NCBI GenBank assembly: GCA_035610365.1
Contig: CM069433.1
Coordinates: 129,040,545 to 129,104,544 of the forward strand
Source: Aquatica leii
Lineage: Eukaryota > Arthropoda > Insecta > Coleoptera > Lampyridae
Length of the DNA stretch: 64,000 bases
Direction: 5' to 3'
Numbering within the stretch: the first letter of the stretch is position 1; each line of letters starts with the position of its first letter. The notes beneath the pieces were generated by a model. It was given only the letters and a program-made list of their open reading frames with translations, made no database searches and had not been told where the DNA came from. A program made the position numbers and the translations under genes. Positions 60,890-64,000 of the stretch are shown in pieces.

Positions 60890-62400
60890 GGTAAGCCTTG
60901 AGGAACGCCTGCTTTCATTGGATACAATTAAGACTCTCTTTCGCCGTATTTTACTTGATAGTACTTCTCGTTTAGATATGATTTAAATAGAAGGTAGTAT
61001 TGGTGTGAAAAAAACTGTTTGATTTTGTATAGTAGGCCGAAATGCCAGACTCGATCGAATGCCTGGAACACATCCAAAAATCCCCAACACAATATTTTTG
61101 TTCTTCAAAGAGTGTCAATGTATATCTGTTTTAATGCTGAATGTTTCTGGCGACACAAATTGATGTTATGGAATCAGTTTCAGTAAAACTTATGCCAGTA
61201 GTAGTAATATCATATAGGAGGTAACATCATGTTCAAGTTTGTCTGGTTTCAAAATTTCTGATATTTTATCGAATTCGCATAGCACAGAAAAGTATTGCAA
61301 TTTTAGTATAGCATTGGATGTTTGTAGTATATACATTATAGATTTTGAGGCAGTTCTTTTAGTAGTTTGGCAGCGATTAAATCGTAACCAGGAGTTTTTT
61401 TGTTGTTTAAATGTTTTACTTTCTTCAGAGGTGCCCGGTTGTATTGGTAGGTTTAGTTGTAAAGGAGCTTAAAGGTAGTCTGTAATATATTGTTCCTTTA
61501 TAGAAATAGTAGCTGTAGGATGCGGTTTGAATATTGTTAATAAGTGTTCAGCAAAAAATACTGTTTTCTTGATTTCTGATCTAGTCCTGGAGTCGGTGGG
61601 TAAGGAATGCGAAGATTTTTTATATAAAAGTACTTACATATTCATTAAATGTTTCGTTTTTCTATCACCTTAAAGATATTTTTAATTCTCTGGTTGCCTT
61701 ATGTACATTAGTTTTGTCTCGTCTGCTGCTAGATTTTACTGGATCTTCTTTTATTGAAAATTTTGGTTTTAATATATGGTTCGTAATTTTCAATAATTAC
61801 TAATTTAGTAGTAATTTATCAGACGGCGTTGAGTACTTATCTATGTTTTGAATGTTTTTTATTAAACGATCTACTGCAATGTTGTTTTCATTTTTTGCTT
61901 TCAATGAAATTTTATACTATATTATATTTTTCATCCCCGAAAAAAATTTAAAGAAAGTGCCGTGTTCGCTCATTGGATTTATTTCATTTAACAAAGATTT
62001 TTATAAAAAAAAGCCTATTTTCACAAATGAGCTCGACAAGTAGTCTACTTATAATTTTGTCAACAGTGATTCAAACGAAACAGTAAGCAATGTTATCGCT
62101 AAGATAGGTAATCTATTTATTAAATGGCTTGTAGTTTAAATTATATTTTAAAAAAATTAGGTGTCCGTTAAGTACTCCATGAACAAGTACCAGTTTGTGT
62201 AATTATTGTAAAATGTAGAGGAAAAAGAACATTAGTTATTACGTGAACTCTCCGGTGTAGAAGTGGTTGTAGTTGTTTGCCAGTGCTGTTTTATGTAATC
62301 TGCGTTTTTTGTGGTTGTTAGATAAAAGTTGGATGGGTTTTTGGTGTTGTAATCACCGTCGACTATAAATCAACAATTAAATAAGGCATTTAGTTTGATT
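60890..62400 (-). pseudogene. Jockey-type non-LTR retrotransposon fragment (endonuclease and reverse transcriptase)
   Basis: Around 62240-62380 (-) a broken reading (VDGDYNTKNPSNFYLTTTKN, then NNYNHFYTGEFT in another frame) matches the endonuclease core of Jockey-clade LINEs. The linker appears at about 61700 (SSRRDKTNVHKATRELK). From about 61620 to 60890 follow the reverse transcriptase start (FFAEHLLTIFKPHP, LQLNLPIQP), SNAILKLQYFSVL, LKPDKLEHDVTSYM, then FLDVFQAFDRVWHFGLLYKI, YYLLFKSYLNEKYYQVKYGE and MKAGVPQG. The catalytic Y-x-D-D box and 3' end were not found. Stops and shifts are frequent, so it is an old copy. Confidence 0.72.
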
Positions 62401-62959
62401 ATGAAATCGACCTTTGAAACGGCGTGTTAAATCTAAATTTCTGAAAAACGAAACATTTTTATTGAGGTAAGGGGTGATAATCCTCTTACTCACAGTATAT
62501 ATATATACTGTCTCATAAAAGTGGTAGATGACCATAACCGGAAATCCATTTATTTATTACATGTAGTATACATATTGTGGGTAAAAATTGCTTTGAAGTC
62601 GTGTTAAATCGAATAATTCCTGTAAAAAAATACTTATCTCAAAATCGAATTAAAAAAGGTTGTGTTAAAAAGTCTGTGTACTTTTTTTATTTTACAATTA
62701 GTATTTACATGAAATTATAAAAACAACTAGAATTTTGTATCAAGATGTTACTGGAAAATTATACCTGATAGTGATTGTCAACCAGATGTGGTAGTTATAT
62801 GTATATTTTATTTTGACGTAGTCATTCAGTGTGTTCATTTCGTTTCTTCTATATATTATTACTATTACTTTGTATTTCTTTAAAAATTAAAAAAAATGTG
62901 TAAGTATAAGGATTTAAGAATTTGAATATAAGTATTTAATTTTCAAGTTTCACAGCTGC

Positions 62960-63591
62960 TACAATTAAGAGAAGTTCTCCCATTTCCGAGGAACAAAAAC
63001 GGCTGATGGTGGAGTTCAGGAAATCTCATCCAAATCTTCGAAGGGAGAACCTCTCCAGCAGTTTTACTTGCAAAAATGCTACAGGACTGTGGGAGGAGGA
63101 AAAATATTTTAATGCACTGCATAATGCAGAAGTTTATTAGAGGAATAATAATGTATCATATGTATTTACAGACCTAACATGATCTGCGGAATCGCACTAA
63201 ATCTAAATGTTCTCTAATACGGTGCGTAATCACTGGGACCGGTGGAGGTCTTCCGAATATGCACGAGCTAAGAAACTGAAATAAAATCAACAATTTCCAG
63301 CATATCAAGTGATGTAGTGGTGTTTCTGCAGTAAGCGTAGAAGCAGTAGAGCAAGTTGGTACTCCAAAGGCAGGTGTGGCATACAAACGTAAGGCAGCAC
63401 AAAAAAAACCGCGCTAACAATCTCGCAGCAAAAATTCCTAATCAACTGCAGTTACAAGAGGACACGAAACAAACAGTTTGAAACGAAAAAATATCAGCAG
63501 CGTATGAACGTATGGCTGTACCCGCAGAAAAGCTGGCTGAAAGTCATGAAAAAATATCAAATGCAGTATTGGAGCTATTACGAATTATGTA
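62960..63591 (+). pseudogene. Third Harbinger accessory protein (Myb/SANT-like, zeste type)
   Basis: After a likely acceptor near 62955 the reading SSPISEEQKRLMVEFRKSHP, RENLSSSFTCKNATGLWEEE matches the start of the Myb/SANT-like domain of zeste-type accessory proteins. A second part near 63174-63270 (DLRNRTKSKCSLIRCVITGT, then GGGLP) holds the third helix and the T-G-G-G hallmark. After shifts, the C-terminal helix follows (ISAAYERMAVPAEKLAESHE, ISNAVLELL), ending with a TAA at about 63589-63591. It converges on the transposase fragment downstream. Confidence 0.62.
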
Positions 63592-63689
63592 ATAATGCAA
63601 TCTTTTATTTAAGGTTTACTTTATTTGTCCAAAGAATTTTGAATATTTGAATTAATATATTTATCTACTATCTTAATACCTATTTACTT

Positions 63690-63898
63690 ACTAATATTTT
63701 TTATAGTTTGTGCCCAAATCCTTCTGACTTCTGCTAAATCGCGATTAACTCTACCTACAGCTGCATTAATTTCTTCATCTTTTACTATTCACTTGGTTAT
63801 GTTCTTCTTCCTCGTCTGGTATTTTTTCATCCGCCATTGGGTTATTGTTTGCAATACACATGTTGTATAAAACAACACAAGCATTTACAAAATCGAAA
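63690..63898 (-). pseudogene. HARBI1-like transposase C-terminus (third Harbinger), rest beyond window
   Basis: FDFVNACVVLYNMCIANNNP on the minus strand at about 63840-63898 corresponds to the N-A-C-x-V-L-(H/Y)-N-(M/L)-C-I segment near the end of HARBI1-type transposases. An acidic stretch follows (DEKIPDEEEEHNQ), then a shift and EINAAVGRVNRDLAEVRRIW to the end. TTGCAG directly upstream looks like a splice acceptor. The catalytic exons would lie beyond 64000. Confidence 0.6.
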
Positions 63899-64000
63899 CT
63901 GCAATTGGTTAAAATGTTAGTCATTTTTGGTCTTATATAAAAAACAAACACTCTGCTAATAAAAAACAGATGGTTGTAAAAGATGAAGGAATTCTGTACG

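Noticed and set aside
61239..61472. 77-codon open frame (+)
   Set aside because: Antisense to the Jockey-type reverse transcriptase remnant.
1..64000. CRISPR arrays, rRNA genes, bacterial operons
   Set aside because: No regularly spaced short repeats, no rRNA-like blocks and no operon-like gene packing were seen; spliceosomal introns show the DNA is eukaryotic.

Overview
This is an AT-rich stretch of eukaryotic nuclear DNA, most likely from an insect, possibly a beetle. The evidence is the mix of arthropod-type transposon families, very short GT-AG introns (48 to 69 nt) and large AT-rich gene-free tracts. No complete host gene was recognised. Almost everything that codes is a mobile-element gene, and nearly all copies are broken by frameshifts, stops or deletions. 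Two short open segments with good splice signals (15345-15409 and 53544-53578, both +) could be host exons, in which case the window would be mostly intron.

Layout. 4.1-4.9 kb: weak Tigger-like remnant. 5.8-11.4 kb: Crypton-like tyrosine recombinase gene on the minus strand, its two exons separated by a 4.6 kb intron. That intron holds a transposase C-terminal remnant (+), a convergent DUF4806-type gene (-) and a palindromic MITE. 12.5-13.3 kb: Tigger/pogo pseudogene. 15.9-17.0, 21.1-22.2 and 22.7-23.6 kb: three more recombinase copies, the last two tail to tail around a foldback element. 19.6 kb: Tc1 fragment. 24.9 and 30.4 kb: inverted copies of one dispersed repeat. 27.7-28.9 kb: deleted Mutator/YqaJ-type protein. 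31.1-33.0 kb: Penelope-like fragment abutting a P-element transposase remnant. 35.2-37.3 kb: Penelope-like element with reverse transcriptase, GIY-YIG endonuclease and a hammerhead-like motif, followed by a tRNA-derived SINE candidate. 38.5-39.6 kb: unrecognised decayed coding remnant. 44.7-45.6 and 48.5-49.3 kb: two mariner-like pseudogenes. 46.2-47.1 kb: remnant of a multicopy insect protein family. 49.4-52.3 kb: near-complete PIF/Harbinger element with matching terminal inverted repeats and both genes. 55.9-57.5 kb: second Harbinger-type element, internally deleted and preceded by a tandem repeat. 60.9-62.4 kb: Jockey-type LINE. 63.0-64.0 kb: third Harbinger element, cut by the window end.

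The only genes that plausibly work together are the two-gene Harbinger sets (DNA-binding accessory protein plus HARBI1-like nuclease) and, by inference, the convergent transposase/DUF4806 pair. The most unusual features are the four related recombinase copies sharing one intron position and a C-terminal tail motif, the insertion-swollen intron in one of them, and the hammerhead-like core in the Penelope element. All family assignments were made by reading translations by eye; no database search was possible.
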